Of a stretch of 64,000 nt of DNA, positions 27,841-36,611 are shown piece by piece (the first letter of the stretch is position 1; every line of letters starts with the position of its first letter). Position numbers and translations under genes: made by a program. The notes below the pieces were generated by a model. The model had not been told where the DNA came from and did not search any database. It saw nothing but the letters and a program-made list of their open reading frames with translations. The stretch comes from Polaromonas sp. (GTDB taxonomy: Bacteria; Pseudomonadota; Gammaproteobacteria; Burkholderiales; Burkholderiaceae_C), in NCBI RefSeq assembly GCF_012927485.1, contig NZ_JABBPC010000036.1, positions 173,996 to 237,995 on the forward strand, given 5' to 3'.

Positions 27841-28637
27841 TGACTCCAGAATTTGAAGCCGAGCAACTGAACGCATTCATTGACGGCGAACTGGAACTGA
27901 ACCGGCAGCTTGAGATTGAGCGGCGTCTGTCCCATGACACCGGGCTGGCGGCTCAGGTAGTACAACTTCGAGACTTGCGCCAAGCCGTGACCAGCCATGC
28001 CGATTACCATGTCGCCCCTGCTGCATTACGGGCTCGCTTCCAGAACCTTGCGGTGCCGAATAAGGGGCTGGAGCTACCCTTAACAGGTGTCAAAGTTGTC
28101 GTGCAGCGCTGGTTCGCATGGCGCCCGCTGCTATCGTCGTTTACTGCTTTTGCGGTGTTGGTCTTTGTGTTCAATTTCGTCGCGTTGCAGTCAGGGCGAG
28201 AGGATCGACTGGAGCAGGAGGTCATTGGGAGCCACGTTCGTTCAACCCTAACGCAGCACCTGGTTGATGTCGCTTCTTCAGACCACCACACCGTCAAGCC
28301 ATGGCTGTCCTCAAAGCTTGATTTTTCCCCGCCCGTTCCTGAATTGAATCTCCCAGGGTTGGCGTTCCTCGGCGGGCGTGTCGACTACCTGGGTAACCGC
28401 CCCGTTGCAGTGCTTGTTTATCGGCAGGGTGACCATGTGGTGAACTCCTTTGTATGGCCAAGCACGGAGGGTGACCGGCAAACAACCATTTCAGCGCAAC
28501 GGGGCTTTCAGATTGCCCACTGGACGCATGACAGGATGGATCATTGGGTGATTTCCGACCTGAGTCGTAAGGAGTTCATGACCATTGTTAGCGGACTGGA
28601 GTTAGGGGACGGAAAACGTTTGGGCGACGCTGAATAA
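27837..28637 (+). CDS. Membrane-anchored anti-sigma factor
   Basis: 266 residues. The N-terminal cytoplasmic part (LNAFIDGELELNRQLEIERRL) has the start of an anti-sigma domain, although the usual zinc His-x3-Cys-x2-Cys is not visible. One membrane span lies at about residues 95-118 (WRPLLSSFTAFAVLVFVFNFVAL). The rest is periplasmic, with VAVLVYRQGDHVVNSFVWP as in other anti-sigma factors of this group. It overlaps the sigma gene by four bases and presumably holds it at the membrane until an envelope signal arrives. Confidence 0.85.
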   Translation: MMTPEFEAEQLNAFIDGELELNRQLEIERRLSHDTGLAAQVVQLRDLRQAVTSHADYHVAPAALRARFQNLAVPNKGLELPLTGVKVVVQRWFAWRPLLSSFTAFAVLVFVFNFVALQSGREDRLEQEVIGSHVRSTLTQHLVDVASSDHHTVKPWLSSKLDFSPPVPELNLPGLAFLGGRVDYLGNRPVAVLVYRQGDHVVNSFVWPSTEGDRQTTISAQRGFQIAHWTHDRMDHWVISDLSRKEFMTIVSGLELGDGKRLGDAE

Positions 28638-28910
28638 GGAGTGTCAAAACGAGAATTCTGGATGATCGCAGCGGCGTGTTCTACAAACGTAGGTTCCTAG
28701 TTTGGCCCAAGTGGAAGGCACCCTCGGGAAAAGACGTTCCGGGCCGCCGCAGCCTCGACCATCCAGCGCGCAACCGCTTCGCGCAGCACCCATCCGACTA
28801 AACAGCGGGCGCTTGAACGGTAGTTTCTCAGGCGGTGTACGACTGCTCAGAAAAACTTTTTGGCAGCTGACAAAGAAGCCACTGGTCAGAGGGATAGAGG
28901 CCCGGAAGGC

Positions 28911-29459
28911 TTAATGCCCCGTCGCATCCCCTTTACGGGTCGCTTCGAACAGGAACCAGGTGCGCCGCTCGGTTTCATCGATCCAGACTTCGATCAGGCT
29001 TGCGGTGGCAATGTCCCGGTGCTCGTCGCATACGTCATGAACCTCGCGAAATCTTGCAGCAAGCGCTTTATTGTCTTCGCGCAACTCGGCCAGCATGTCC
29101 AGCGGCTCCACATAATCTGCATCGTTATCCAGCACCCGCTGAGTGCGGGCGATGTGCCCAATCGACCTTAGTGTGGATCCGCCAACCTTGCGAATGCGCT
29201 CGGCGATCGGGTCAGACATCGCGAAAATCTGGTCAGCCTGGTCATCCAGCAGCAAATGGTAGTCACGAAAGTGCGGACCACTCATGTGCCAGTGAAAGTT
29301 TTTAGTTTTCAAGTACAGCGCAAATACGTCAGCCAGGATGGCATTCATGGCCCCCGCGATATCTTTAGTCGCCGCCGCCTTCAGGTCTGTGGGGGTGGCA
29401 ATGGGGGCATCGCGCCTGTGCAAAAGATCTTGAGCTTTTTCGGTAGTGGGCTTGGTCAT
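28911..29459 (-). CDS. dps: Dps/DPS-like ferritin family protein
   Basis: 182 residues from the ATG at 29459, with AAAAAAGGAAAAACC upstream; a longer frame to 29882 would add 141 low-quality residues and is rejected. The ferroxidase residues are in KNFHWHMSGPHFRDYHLLLDDQADQIF and the following MSDPIAERIRKVGG. Dps proteins form 12-mers that store iron and protect DNA during oxidative stress and starvation. The N-terminal tail is short and polar with Lys and Arg. It is a single gene. Confidence 0.93.
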   Translation of the reverse strand: MTKPTTEKAQDLLHRRDAPIATPTDLKAAATKDIAGAMNAILADVFALYLKTKNFHWHMSGPHFRDYHLLLDDQADQIFAMSDPIAERIRKVGGSTLRSIGHIARTQRVLDNDADYVEPLDMLAELREDNKALAARFREVHDVCDEHRDIATASLIEVWIDETERRTWFLFEATRKGDATGH

Positions 29460-29994
29460 GGTTTTTCCTTTTTTAAAATAAATAGGTCGTCCAAACTCGC
29501 CATTTTTTGGAGGGACCAACTGGCCTTGGGGGCTGTCTTGACGACGACTACCGGCGGCCGTTCGGGACTTGGGGAAGGCGAAACTTCTGCGAGGCGCTTG
29601 GACCGGCACGGCTTTGGCCCGTGCGGCCGGCGCGACGGGTTGCGTAGCGGGTTGAGCTAATTGCAATAGGGGACCACATCTAAAGAATAGGCATCGATGA
29701 ACTGTTCGTCTGTGCGTTGGCCCACAGAGCTTAGCCCGGTTGATCCGCGAGTTCCGACTGTTCTCCGTCGTAAATGATGCTTCGGAGATTGCGCTGACCT
29801 TACGCCCTACGCCGCACAACAACCAGCCGCCTAATGATGAGTTACAGGAAGTGATCAAGCCTACCGAGCGGCGAGACGACACATTTGTCGAAGAAGCACC
29901 GAGCGAAGTGCCGTAAGCTGACGGCGGCTAGAGGCGTTGTCCGACTCGGGCCCATTCCGCCTTATCCTTTACTAAGGCCCACCAGTAATTCTTT
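29460..29994. other. Intergenic region with a gene remnant
   Basis: 535 bases between the Dps gene and a small secreted-protein gene. It contains the dps promoter region, AT-rich just before the start, and an open plus-strand stretch (29701-29916) described separately. No other feature was seen. Confidence 0.45.
29701..29916 (+). pseudogene. Possible C-terminal gene remnant, no start codon
   Basis: 71 sense codons follow an in-frame TGA at 29698-29700 and end in TAA at 29914-29916. The reading has protein-like composition (for example REFRLFSVVNDASEIALTLRP) and a Glu/Pro-rich tail. No start codon near the beginning has a ribosome site. I could not assign it to a family; it may be the end of a decayed gene or a chance frame. 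Confidence 0.25.
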
Positions 29995-30006
29995 ATGGAA
30001 AAAACA

Positions 30007-30255
30007 ATGAAAATTCAGATTTTTGGATTCGCCCTGCTGATCTGCCTCGCTTCAGTCTCTCAAATCGCCAATGCCAAAGGTTGCCTGAAAGGTGCTGCTG
30101 TGGGAGGCGTCGCGGGGCATGTGGTTGGCGGGCACGGTGTAGCGGGCGCTGCCATCGGGTGTGCGGTTGGGCATCACCAGGCGGCGAAAAAAGACAAGCA
30201 GGAAAGTGCCGCGGCAGCGGCTGCTCCCGTGCAGAAAAATACTCCTTCTCAGTAG
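30007..30255 (+). CDS. Small glycine-zipper secreted protein
   Basis: 82 residues from the ATG at 30007; an ATG four codons earlier is possible (86 residues). A Sec signal peptide ([23 protein letters not shown]) is followed by a glycine-rich hydrophobic stretch with GxxxG spacing ([23 protein letters not shown]) and a charged, Ala-rich tail. Such glycine-zipper proteins associate with the envelope; role unknown. Two cysteines flank the glycine-rich part (near mature residues 3 and 30) and may form a disulfide. Confidence 0.75.
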   Translation: MKIQIFGFALLICLASVSQIANAKGCLKGAAVGGVAGHVVGGHGVAGAAIGCAVGHHQAAKKDKQESAAAAAAPVQKNTPSQ

Positions 30256-30364
30256 AGCGGCCTTCGACACTTTCACAATCCGAGGGTTCCGCTTTGGGTT
30301 GCATGCCTATGGCATGATTCTGATTTTGGTAATCGCTAGCCCCAAATTTCTAGGATCAATTTGT

Positions 30365-31366
30365 ATGAGTAGTCAGATAAAGACGCGGCAACTCGGAGTA
30401 AATGGGCCAACAGTGTCTGCTATTGGCCTCGGCTGCATGGGCATGAGCGATTTTTACGCCAATCGCGACGATGCCGAATCCATCGCGACCCTCCATCGCG
30501 CATTGGAACTCGGGATCACCCTGCTCGACACCGCAGACATGTACGGCCCGTACACCAATGAGGAGCTGATTGGGAAGGCAATCAGGGGCAAACGCGACCA
30601 GGTTTTTCTGGCCACCAAGTTCGGCATCGTGCGTGACACCAGCAATCCGGCTGCGCGCGGCGTCAACGGCAAGCCCGACTACATCCGCGCCTCGGTCGAA
30701 GGTAGCTTGCAGAGATTGGGCGTTGAGACCATTGATCTCTACTACCAGCACCGGATCGACCCCCAGACACCGATAGAAGACACTGTGGGCGCGTTAGCCG
30801 ATTTGATAAAAGCCGGCAAGATTCGTTACATCGGGCTGTCCGAGGCTTCACCCGAAACGCTGAGGCGCGCGCACAAGGTACATCCCATCACTGCCCTGCA
30901 AAGCGAGTATTCACTCTGGACGCGGGATCCCGAACAGGGCGTACTCGCCACTTGCCGTATGTTGGGAATTGGCTTCGTCGCGTATAGCCCGCTAGGACGT
31001 GGATTTTTAACGGGCGCGATTACCAAGCCAGAGCAGTTTGCGCCAGACGATTACCGCCGCCATACCCCGCGCTTCCAAGGTGAGAACTTTGCAAAGAATC
31101 TGCTTCTGGTCGCCAAGGTCAAGGAGATTGCAACACGCCACGGCTGGACGCCAGGACAACTAGCGCTGGCATGGGTGCTGGCGCAGGGCGACGACATCGT
31201 GCCGATTCCGGGGACCAAGCGGCGCATTTATTTGGAAGAAAACGTGCACGCGATTGAGCTGAAACTTAGCCCAGAGGTGTTAGCTGAGATCGATGCGATC
31301 TTTCCGTTTGGTGCCGCAACCGGCGCGCGTTACACGGAAGAAAGTATGAAGGCGCTGAATGGTTAG
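30365..31366 (+). CDS. Aldo/keto reductase
   Basis: 333 residues, AKR13-like NADPH-dependent oxidoreductase, from the ATG at 30365; the longer frame overlapping the previous gene is rejected. The tetrad is recognisable: Asp and Tyr in [15 protein letters not shown], Lys in LATKFGI and His in YYQHRID. The family strand [12 protein letters not shown] is at the N-terminus and PLGRGFLTG plus the cofactor-binding PIPGTKRR follow. Substrate not predictable; this type reduces aldehydes and ketones. Confidence 0.92.
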   Translation: MSSQIKTRQLGVNGPTVSAIGLGCMGMSDFYANRDDAESIATLHRALELGITLLDTADMYGPYTNEELIGKAIRGKRDQVFLATKFGIVRDTSNPAARGVNGKPDYIRASVEGSLQRLGVETIDLYYQHRIDPQTPIEDTVGALADLIKAGKIRYIGLSEASPETLRRAHKVHPITALQSEYSLWTRDPEQGVLATCRMLGIGFVAYSPLGRGFLTGAITKPEQFAPDDYRRHTPRFQGENFAKNLLLVAKVKEIATRHGWTPGQLALAWVLAQGDDIVPIPGTKRRIYLEENVHAIELKLSPEVLAEIDAIFPFGAATGARYTEESMKALNG

Positions 31367-31550
31367 GGGCGCTCTAGAAATCGGAACAGCGTAAGCCAGA
31401 TCGGACACGTATGTCGTATTTTCTGGAACAGGTTTCCCGTGTCCAGATTTCGGCGCGACTCTCGGTAATCAACGGAAAAGGAGACTGGCCGCATAGCTTC
31501 CTGCATTATCAAATTACTGAAATATAGTTAACTTTATCAAGGAAAAAATT

Positions 31551-31934
31551 ATGAAATTTTTCACAAAATCATTGGCTTTGACGGTTGGATTTCTTCTGTC
31601 CGCTCCGGGCTTTGCACAAACTCCCGCGACCACATCCCCGGCAAAGCCCGCTACGGCGGCATCGGCACCAGCAGCCAAGAATAGCGCTGCGATGGCAAAG
31701 CCTGCAGGCTCTGCAGCGACTGCTGCGCCCGCAACCAAGGCCGCTAAATCTGAAAATAAAATGGAAGCCGCCGCAGGTGGTGGAGATGGCAAGGTATGGG
31801 TGAATACAGCGTCGAAGACCTATCACTGCGCGGGGACAAAATACTACGGCAAAACAAAAGCTGGTGAATATATGAGCGAAGCGGATGCAAAAGCGAAAGG
31901 CAACCATCCAGACCACAAGAAGGCCTGTTCATAA
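31551..31934 (+). CDS. Secreted Ala/Pro/Lys-rich protein with a small C-terminal domain
   Basis: 127 residues. A Sec signal peptide (about 1-22) is followed by a low-complexity linker of Ala, Pro, Thr and Lys, then a 45-residue conserved-looking domain with [20 protein letters not shown] and [13 protein letters not shown], two cysteines, and HPDHKKAC at the end. Such C-terminal domains occur in short exported proteins of Burkholderiales annotated as hypothetical. A strong terminator follows 30 bases after the stop, which supports a single-gene transcript. The ribosome site is GGAAAAAATT. Confidence 0.8.
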   Translation: MKFFTKSLALTVGFLLSAPGFAQTPATTSPAKPATAASAPAAKNSAAMAKPAGSAATAAPATKAAKSENKMEAAAGGGDGKVWVNTASKTYHCAGTKYYGKTKAGEYMSEADAKAKGNHPDHKKACS

Positions 31935-32361
31935 ATTAGTGCCATTGTTATGGTAACAATCAAGAAGCGGGCTTAGCCCGCTTTTTTTTCGCCTCGTGCG
32001 TTATCTTGAGTTGTGGCGGTCCCTTCGAATAGCGACACAGCCTGACTCAGCGCGCCGTGCAGCCGCCTTTCTGCTGGCTCGCCGAGCCTCGCACGTCGAT
32101 ACCCAATTGCCAGTTTCAGCTTGAAACACGCCATTTTTTGAATAGCGGTTTTGTCCTACGTCCCAGGGAATCCGACGCCGACTTAAACGCGTACAGATAC
32201 ATGAAGGATATGTACAGGACGTAAGGGTGGTCGACCGCCCTCGCTTTCTACTCTTTTCTTCAGTGCCAATCCCTTTGGGGAGAAGCCTATTTATCAACCC
32301 GTAATCGCGATGTTTCGAGTGAGGCAGATGCCTGTTCTCGGACTCGTCAAAGGAGAACTTT
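31935..32361. other. Intergenic region holding a terminator and an upstream regulatory region
   Basis: 427 bases. The first part has the terminator at 31965-31989. The rest precedes the ferritin-like lipoprotein gene and must hold its promoter; a GGGAATCC at 32165 with CGCGTAC about 20 bases on and a short inverted repeat around TACATGAAGGATATGTA (32198-32215) are candidate elements. A 183-residue minus-strand frame here lacks coding character. Confidence 0.4.
31965..31989 (+). terminator. Rho-independent terminator
   Basis: Perfect 8-base stem AAGCGGGC / GCCCGCTT with a three-base loop (TTA), followed by a run of eight T's. It ends the transcript of the small secreted-protein gene 31551-31934. 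Confidence 0.92.
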
Positions 32362-33336
32362 ATGTTGGGATATTTCATGACACGTGAGCAGGTGAAGGAC
32401 ATCGCTGTCAGGCGCGCCGCGCGCCGCGATTTCTTTCGCAAGGGCAGCGGGTTTGCGGTTGGTATTGCGGGTGGCGCGTTGGTCGCGGCCTGTGGCGACA
32501 GCGGCAGCAGCAGTGCCATTGCACAGTCCAGTGCACCTTCCGATGCGGACATTCTTAATTTCGCATTGAACCTAGAGTACCTTGAATCCCAGTTCTATAT
32601 CACCGCGGCAACCGGCACTGGGCTGCCTGCTGGACAGCTCACGGGGACGGGTGCGCAAGGCGCTGCTACCGGCGGCCGGCAAGCGACTTTCCTTGATCCG
32701 GTGGTACGGCAGTATGCCAATGAAATTGCCAAAGACGAGGTTGCCCACGTGGCCTTCCTACGGACCGCACTGGGCACGGCCGCGGTCGCGCAACCCACCA
32801 TCGACATTGGTATCTCGCCCACAGGTGCGTTTTCAAGTGCCGCGCGAGCCGCTGGACTGATTGTTGGCGCAGGCGCATCGTTCGATCCCTACGCAAACGA
32901 CGAAAATTTCCTTTTGGCCGCGTACATCTTCGAGGACGTAGGCGTCACCGCTTACAAAGGCGCATCTCCCCTGATCCAGAACAAGACTTTCCTGGAGGCG
33001 GCTGCCGGTATTCTGGCAGCCGAGGCTTACCACGCGGGTCTGATTCGCACGGTCCTGTACGCGAAGGGTGTCGCTACCGGTAGCTTGCTGCGTTCCTCGG
33101 CGGACAAGATTTCCCAGGCACGCGACGCGCTGGACCATAACCGCCACCGCGATCAGGGGATCAGCCCGGTCGGCGACGTGTCCAACATCGTGCCGCTGGA
33201 TGCCAACGGCCTTCCTTACAGCCGCGGCCCCGGAGATGTGCTGAATATTGTTTACCTCAATCCAGGTGCGGTAAGGAGTGGCGGCTTCTTCCCGAATGGG
33301 GTCAATGGCTCGCTGGTGCTGAGTAGCGCGGCGTAA
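32362..33336 (+). CDS. Tat lipoprotein with ferritin-like domain
   Basis: 324 residues. The N-terminus has a twin-arginine motif (RRDFFRKG, Arg21-Arg22) and a lipobox ending VAAC (Cys44), so it should be exported folded and lipidated. A ferritin-like four-helix domain of the desiccation-related Ferritin_2 type (PF13668) follows; metal-type residues are in ILNFALNLEYLESQFY, ANEIAKDEVAHVAFL, and ILAAEAYHAGLIRTVL. The start has AAAGGAG seven bases upstream; an ATG five codons later is also possible. Tat export fits a protein that folds around its metal in the cytoplasm. Metal content and role are inferred. Confidence 0.88.
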   Translation: MLGYFMTREQVKDIAVRRAARRDFFRKGSGFAVGIAGGALVAACGDSGSSSAIAQSSAPSDADILNFALNLEYLESQFYITAATGTGLPAGQLTGTGAQGAATGGRQATFLDPVVRQYANEIAKDEVAHVAFLRTALGTAAVAQPTIDIGISPTGAFSSAARAAGLIVGAGASFDPYANDENFLLAAYIFEDVGVTAYKGASPLIQNKTFLEAAAGILAAEAYHAGLIRTVLYAKGVATGSLLRSSADKISQARDALDHNRHRDQGISPVGDVSNIVPLDANGLPYSRGPGDVLNIVYLNPGAVRSGGFFPNGVNGSLVLSSAA

Positions 33337-33341
33337 CAGGA

Positions 33342-33381
33342 GAAGTCGGGTCTCCGTCCGGTGTGACGGGTGCCCGACTTC
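33342..33381 (+). terminator. Hairpin after the ferritin-like gene
   Basis: Perfect 9-base stem GAAGTCGGG / CCCGACTTC with a 22-base loop, starting five bases after the stop. No T-run follows on the plus strand, so it may only attenuate read-through into the following small ORF and mntH. Confidence 0.45.
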
Positions 33382-33405
33382 GTTACTGGATTCGAGGAGA
33401 AAGGC

Positions 33406-33546
33406 ATGGAACCCCCTGTTCAGAAAGCTGAAAGTTCCTTTATCGCTGCCCGCTGGCGGTGGCGCTACCTGTGGGGCTCAGCCATCAATCTGATTGGCGC
33501 CGTTGTGTTGTTTGAAAAGTTGATTCGCGCTTTCCCGACAGCTTGA
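33406..33546 (+). CDS. Small basic membrane protein, 46 residues
   Basis: A short gene of 46 codons plus stop. It has a strong GAGGAGAAAGGC ribosome site and starts MEPPVQKAESSF. The central part is positively charged (AARWRWRYLW), followed by a hydrophobic helix (GSAINLIGAVVLF), then a short tail. This fits a one-span membrane peptide with the N-terminus in the cytoplasm. It lies between the ferritin-like lipoprotein gene and the Nramp gene, which begins 97 bases later. Function unknown; a role with the neighbouring metal genes is only a guess. Confidence 0.65.
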   Translation: MEPPVQKAESSFIAARWRWRYLWGSAINLIGAVVLFEKLIRAFPTA

Positions 33547-33642
33547 CGCTAGCGAAAAGTATTGCCTTCAGAGCGATACCCTGCTGCTCAGAACTGGGGC
33601 AACTTCATACGCGTTGCTCTATTCTGGGTTAAAAGGGTAACA

Positions 33643-34941
33643 ATGGACAAAGCAAGTACAAAAACCGAACGGGCTTCCTTCTTGATACGGGAGGTGTTGG
33701 AAGGCCGACGTCAGGGCTTGCATATGTTCCTGCCTTTTGCGGGACCCGCAATCGTTGTCTCGGTGGCCTACATGGACCCCGGCAACTTCGCCACGAACAT
33801 TCAGGCGGGTGCGAAGTACGGCTACACCTTGCTGTGGGTCGTGCTGTTAGCGAATCTGATTGCGATGTTGTTTCAGATCCTTTCCGCAAAGCTCGGCATT
33901 GTCACGGGGCGAAATCTCGCAGAGCTCTGTCGGGACGAATTTCCAAAATCTGTCGTGCTTTTAATGTGGGGTGTGAGCGAAGTAGCCGCGATGGCTACTG
34001 ATTTGGCGGAGTTCCTCGGCGGGGCAATCGGTCTGTCTTTGCTGTTCCACATGCCCTTACTGGCGGGAATGATTGTCACAGCCCTGGTGACGTATGGCCT
34101 GTTGATGTTTGAGCAGGCAGGATTCCGGCCACTTGAGCTAGCCATCGGAGCGCTGGTGGGGGTCATCGGCCTGTCTTATCTGGCCGAATTATTCATTGCA
34201 CACATTAGCTGGACGGGTGTGCTCTTGCATACGTTTTCTCCGCAACTGCCCGATGCCGAGGCCCTTACGATTGCGGTCGCGATTATCGGCGCGACGGTGA
34301 TGCCCCATGCGCTGTTTCTGCATTCCGGGCTGACTCAAAATCGGGTTCCGCTCAAGACAGAAAAGGAACGTGTGATGTTGCTAAGGTTCTCGAATATCGA
34401 GATCATCATTGCACTGACTATCGCGGGCTTGATCAATATGGCGATGGTCATCATGGCCTCTGCCGCATTTCACAAGGGCTTTCCTGAAGTCGCGGAAATT
34501 GAAACGGCTTATCACACGCTCGTGCCGCTCTTGGGTATCGGTGCTGCGGGCATTTTTCTTTTGTCTTTAATCGCTTCAGGCATATCCAGTTCCGTCGTCG
34601 GCACCATGGCCGGCCAACTGATTATGCAAGGCTTCGTTGGCCTTCATATTCCGCTCTGGGTGCGCAGAGTCGTCACGATGGTTCCGAGTTTTGTAGTCAT
34701 CGGACTGGGGGTCAATGCGACCCACGCACTCGTCATCAGTCAGGTCATATTAAGCCTCGCGTTACCGTTCCCTATGGTGGCGCTGGTGTGGTTTACGTGC
34801 CGGCACGATGTCATGGGAACCTACAAGAACCGCGCCACCATGACCGCGATTGCAATCCTTGCAGCGATCACCGTGTTGTCGCTGAATGTCATTTTTCTAC
34901 TGCAGACTTTCGGAGTAGCGATTCCGGGTCTGCCCGCCTAG
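33643..34941 (+). CDS. Nramp-family divalent metal transporter
   Basis: 432 residues from the ATG at 33643 (AAAAGGG upstream). Nramp motifs: first unwound helix YMDPGNFATNIQAG (Asp-Pro-Gly-Asn) and helix 6 ATVMPHALFLHSG (Met-Pro-His). About eleven hydrophobic spans are seen. The Asp-Pro-Gly-Asn and Met-Pro-His motifs indicate Mn2+/Fe2+/Cd2+ type transport, driven by protons. The length and the absence of the Gly-Ser/Met changes of the aluminium-type branch fit an MntH-like protein. No metal-riboswitch sequence was recognised upstream. Confidence 0.92.
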   Translation: MDKASTKTERASFLIREVLEGRRQGLHMFLPFAGPAIVVSVAYMDPGNFATNIQAGAKYGYTLLWVVLLANLIAMLFQILSAKLGIVTGRNLAELCRDEFPKSVVLLMWGVSEVAAMATDLAEFLGGAIGLSLLFHMPLLAGMIVTALVTYGLLMFEQAGFRPLELAIGALVGVIGLSYLAELFIAHISWTGVLLHTFSPQLPDAEALTIAVAIIGATVMPHALFLHSGLTQNRVPLKTEKERVMLLRFSNIEIIIALTIAGLINMAMVIMASAAFHKGFPEVAEIETAYHTLVPLLGIGAAGIFLLSLIASGISSSVVGTMAGQLIMQGFVGLHIPLWVRRVVTMVPSFVVIGLGVNATHALVISQVILSLALPFPMVALVWFTCRHDVMGTYKNRATMTAIAILAAITVLSLNVIFLLQTFGVAIPGLPA

Positions 34942-34994
34942 TTGCGACCCAACCCCAGAGGTAGATAACCATCGCACCGCGCCGTGGGAACCAA

Positions 34995-35768
34995 CTACGC
35001 ACCGAACTCCACTTCAAAGCAGGCCAGTTCCCCATAGTCAAATTTCACTCGCTGGCGGCTGGGTAATGCCAACACACCGGCGTAGGACCCGGTAATCACC
35101 GCCTGCCCAGATTGCAGACCCAATCCCCGTGCCCTCAGGAAATTAACCAGCCAGTAGAGCGGTGCACGCGGATCGCCGTCAGGATGCCGCGCTTGAACCT
35201 TCATTGCAGGCTCGTTTCCACTGGCCCAGGTCAGCTCAAAAGCTGACACGTCAGGTAAGGCAGTCGTTGTCAGCGCTGGCCCGAGCCACAGGCCGCCATT
35301 GACAAGTCCGTCACCCAGCAGTTCTGGAAAAGCAAGCTCCGCCGGGTTGTTGTAGCGACTGGCACAGATTTCCAGTGCCGCATGCACAGACCCCACGGCC
35401 GCATCAACCTCGGCCTCGGTGTAAGCGTGGGCGCGCACGGGGAGGGCGTCATTCAGAATAAAAGCGAGTTCTGGCTCAACGTTGACCGAATCCGTGTCCA
35501 TTACAAAAGGCAGGCTGCATACGGCGGCATCGCTAATAGTAGGTGCATAAATCGGTGCGACGACCAGCTTGCCGGGACTTGGCAAGGCCGCCTTCCAGCC
35601 GCCGATAGGCAGCCCCAGGCGGCGGGTCACTTGCTGCTGCAGTTGCCAGCCGTCCTCCAGATCAGCCGGGCGGCAAGGCTCGGGCAAACGCGGGCCCGGC
35701 TGCCCACTTTTTCGTCTTGCTATTAATTCACTAGCTGCTTGTTCAAGTAGATTTGAGGCTAGAGGCAT
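34995..35768 (-). CDS. 2-keto-4-pentenoate hydratase-like protein (FAA hydrolase family)
   Basis: 257 residues from the ATG at 35768; a 40-residue upstream extension is not conserved. The protein is of the MhpD/HpaH/CatE type, which add water to 2-oxopent-4-enoate or related dienoates in aromatic-ring meta-cleavage. The metal-site segment VNVEPELAFIL and the later GLVNGGLWLGP and GQAVITGSYAG are typical. No other aromatic degradation genes are nearby, so it may be a stand-alone enzyme. Converges on nothing close; the divergent queC begins 115 bases away. Confidence 0.85.
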   Translation of the reverse strand: MPLASNLLEQAASELIARRKSGQPGPRLPEPCRPADLEDGWQLQQQVTRRLGLPIGGWKAALPSPGKLVVAPIYAPTISDAAVCSLPFVMDTDSVNVEPELAFILNDALPVRAHAYTEAEVDAAVGSVHAALEICASRYNNPAELAFPELLGDGLVNGGLWLGPALTTTALPDVSAFELTWASGNEPAMKVQARHPDGDPRAPLYWLVNFLRARGLGLQSGQAVITGSYAGVLALPSRQRVKFDYGELACFEVEFGA

Positions 35769-35882
35769 ATTCTTCTTGCAGATATTGGCTGAACCGAACT
35801 TTTTGCAGGACACTCCTCGGCATTGTGTAGGATGGGCAAGTCCCGCGCTTGGTTCTTTTATTTCTATACAACCTCCTTCGTC

Positions 35883-36611
35883 ATGCATACCTCGGCACTC
35901 GTTCTATTTTCTGGTGGTCAGGACTCTACCACCTGCCTGGCGCAGGCGCTATCGAAATACCAGCGCGTCGAAACCATCGCGTTTGACTACGGCCAACGCC
36001 ACAAAGTGGAACTGCAGGCTCGCTTGAATGTGCTGCGCGAAATAAAAAGCCGGTTTCCGCAATGGGTCTCCAGAATGGGAGAAGACCATTTGCTGGATAT
36101 TGCCGTGCTGGGGCAGGTTAGCGACACTTCTTTAACCCGCGATGTGGCCTTCAAAATGGAGAGTTCGGGGCTGCCCAACACCTTTGTACCGGGCCGTAAC
36201 CTGCTGTTCTTGACGCTGGCGGCCGCACTGGCTTACCGGCGCGATCTGCAGGTCCTGGTCACCGGCGTTTGCGAAACAGATTTCTCGGGCTATCCCGACT
36301 GTCGCGACGACACCATGAAAGCCATGCAGCTCGCACTATCGCTCGGCATGGACAAACGCTTTTTAATCGAAACACCGCTGATGTGGATTGACAAAGCCGA
36401 CACCTGGCGCCTAGCGCAGTCGTTGGGCGGCCAAACGCTGGTGGACTTGATTATTGAACACACCCACACCTGCTATCTAGGCGACCGTGCGCACCGTCAC
36501 GTCTGGGGCTATGGTTGCGGCGAATGTCCCGCCTGTGCGTTGCGGGCGCGCGGCTACGAGCGTTATGTGGCTGCTAACCAGCCTCTAAAGACCCTGTCCG
36601 ATGTGTCGTGA
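35883..36611 (+). CDS. queC: 7-cyano-7-deazaguanine synthase QueC
   Basis: 242 residues from the ATG at 35883 (the upstream extension is not conserved). It converts 7-carboxy-7-deazaguanine to preQ0 with ammonia and ATP in queuosine biosynthesis. The PP-loop SGGQDSTTC is at residues 10-18; [17 protein letters not shown] and the zinc Cys cluster ([15 protein letters not shown]) are near the end. Its 3' end overlaps the 3' end of the convergent ABC transporter gene by 38 bases. Other que genes are not in the window. Confidence 0.95.
   Translation: MHTSALVLFSGGQDSTTCLAQALSKYQRVETIAFDYGQRHKVELQARLNVLREIKSRFPQWVSRMGEDHLLDIAVLGQVSDTSLTRDVAFKMESSGLPNTFVPGRNLLFLTLAAALAYRRDLQVLVTGVCETDFSGYPDCRDDTMKAMQLALSLGMDKRFLIETPLMWIDKADTWRLAQSLGGQTLVDLIIEHTHTCYLGDRAHRHVWGYGCGECPACALRARGYERYVAANQPLKTLSDVS

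Noticed and set aside
29460..29882. 141-residue N-terminal extension of the Dps frame
   Set aside because: It has no conserved sequence, is Arg/Pro-rich, and the ATG at 29459 with its ribosome site begins exactly where Dps similarity starts.
32001..32552. 183-codon minus-strand frame over the ferritin-like gene start
   Set aside because: Arg/Ser-rich composition typical of an antisense frame, and it overlaps the start and promoter of a clear plus-strand gene.
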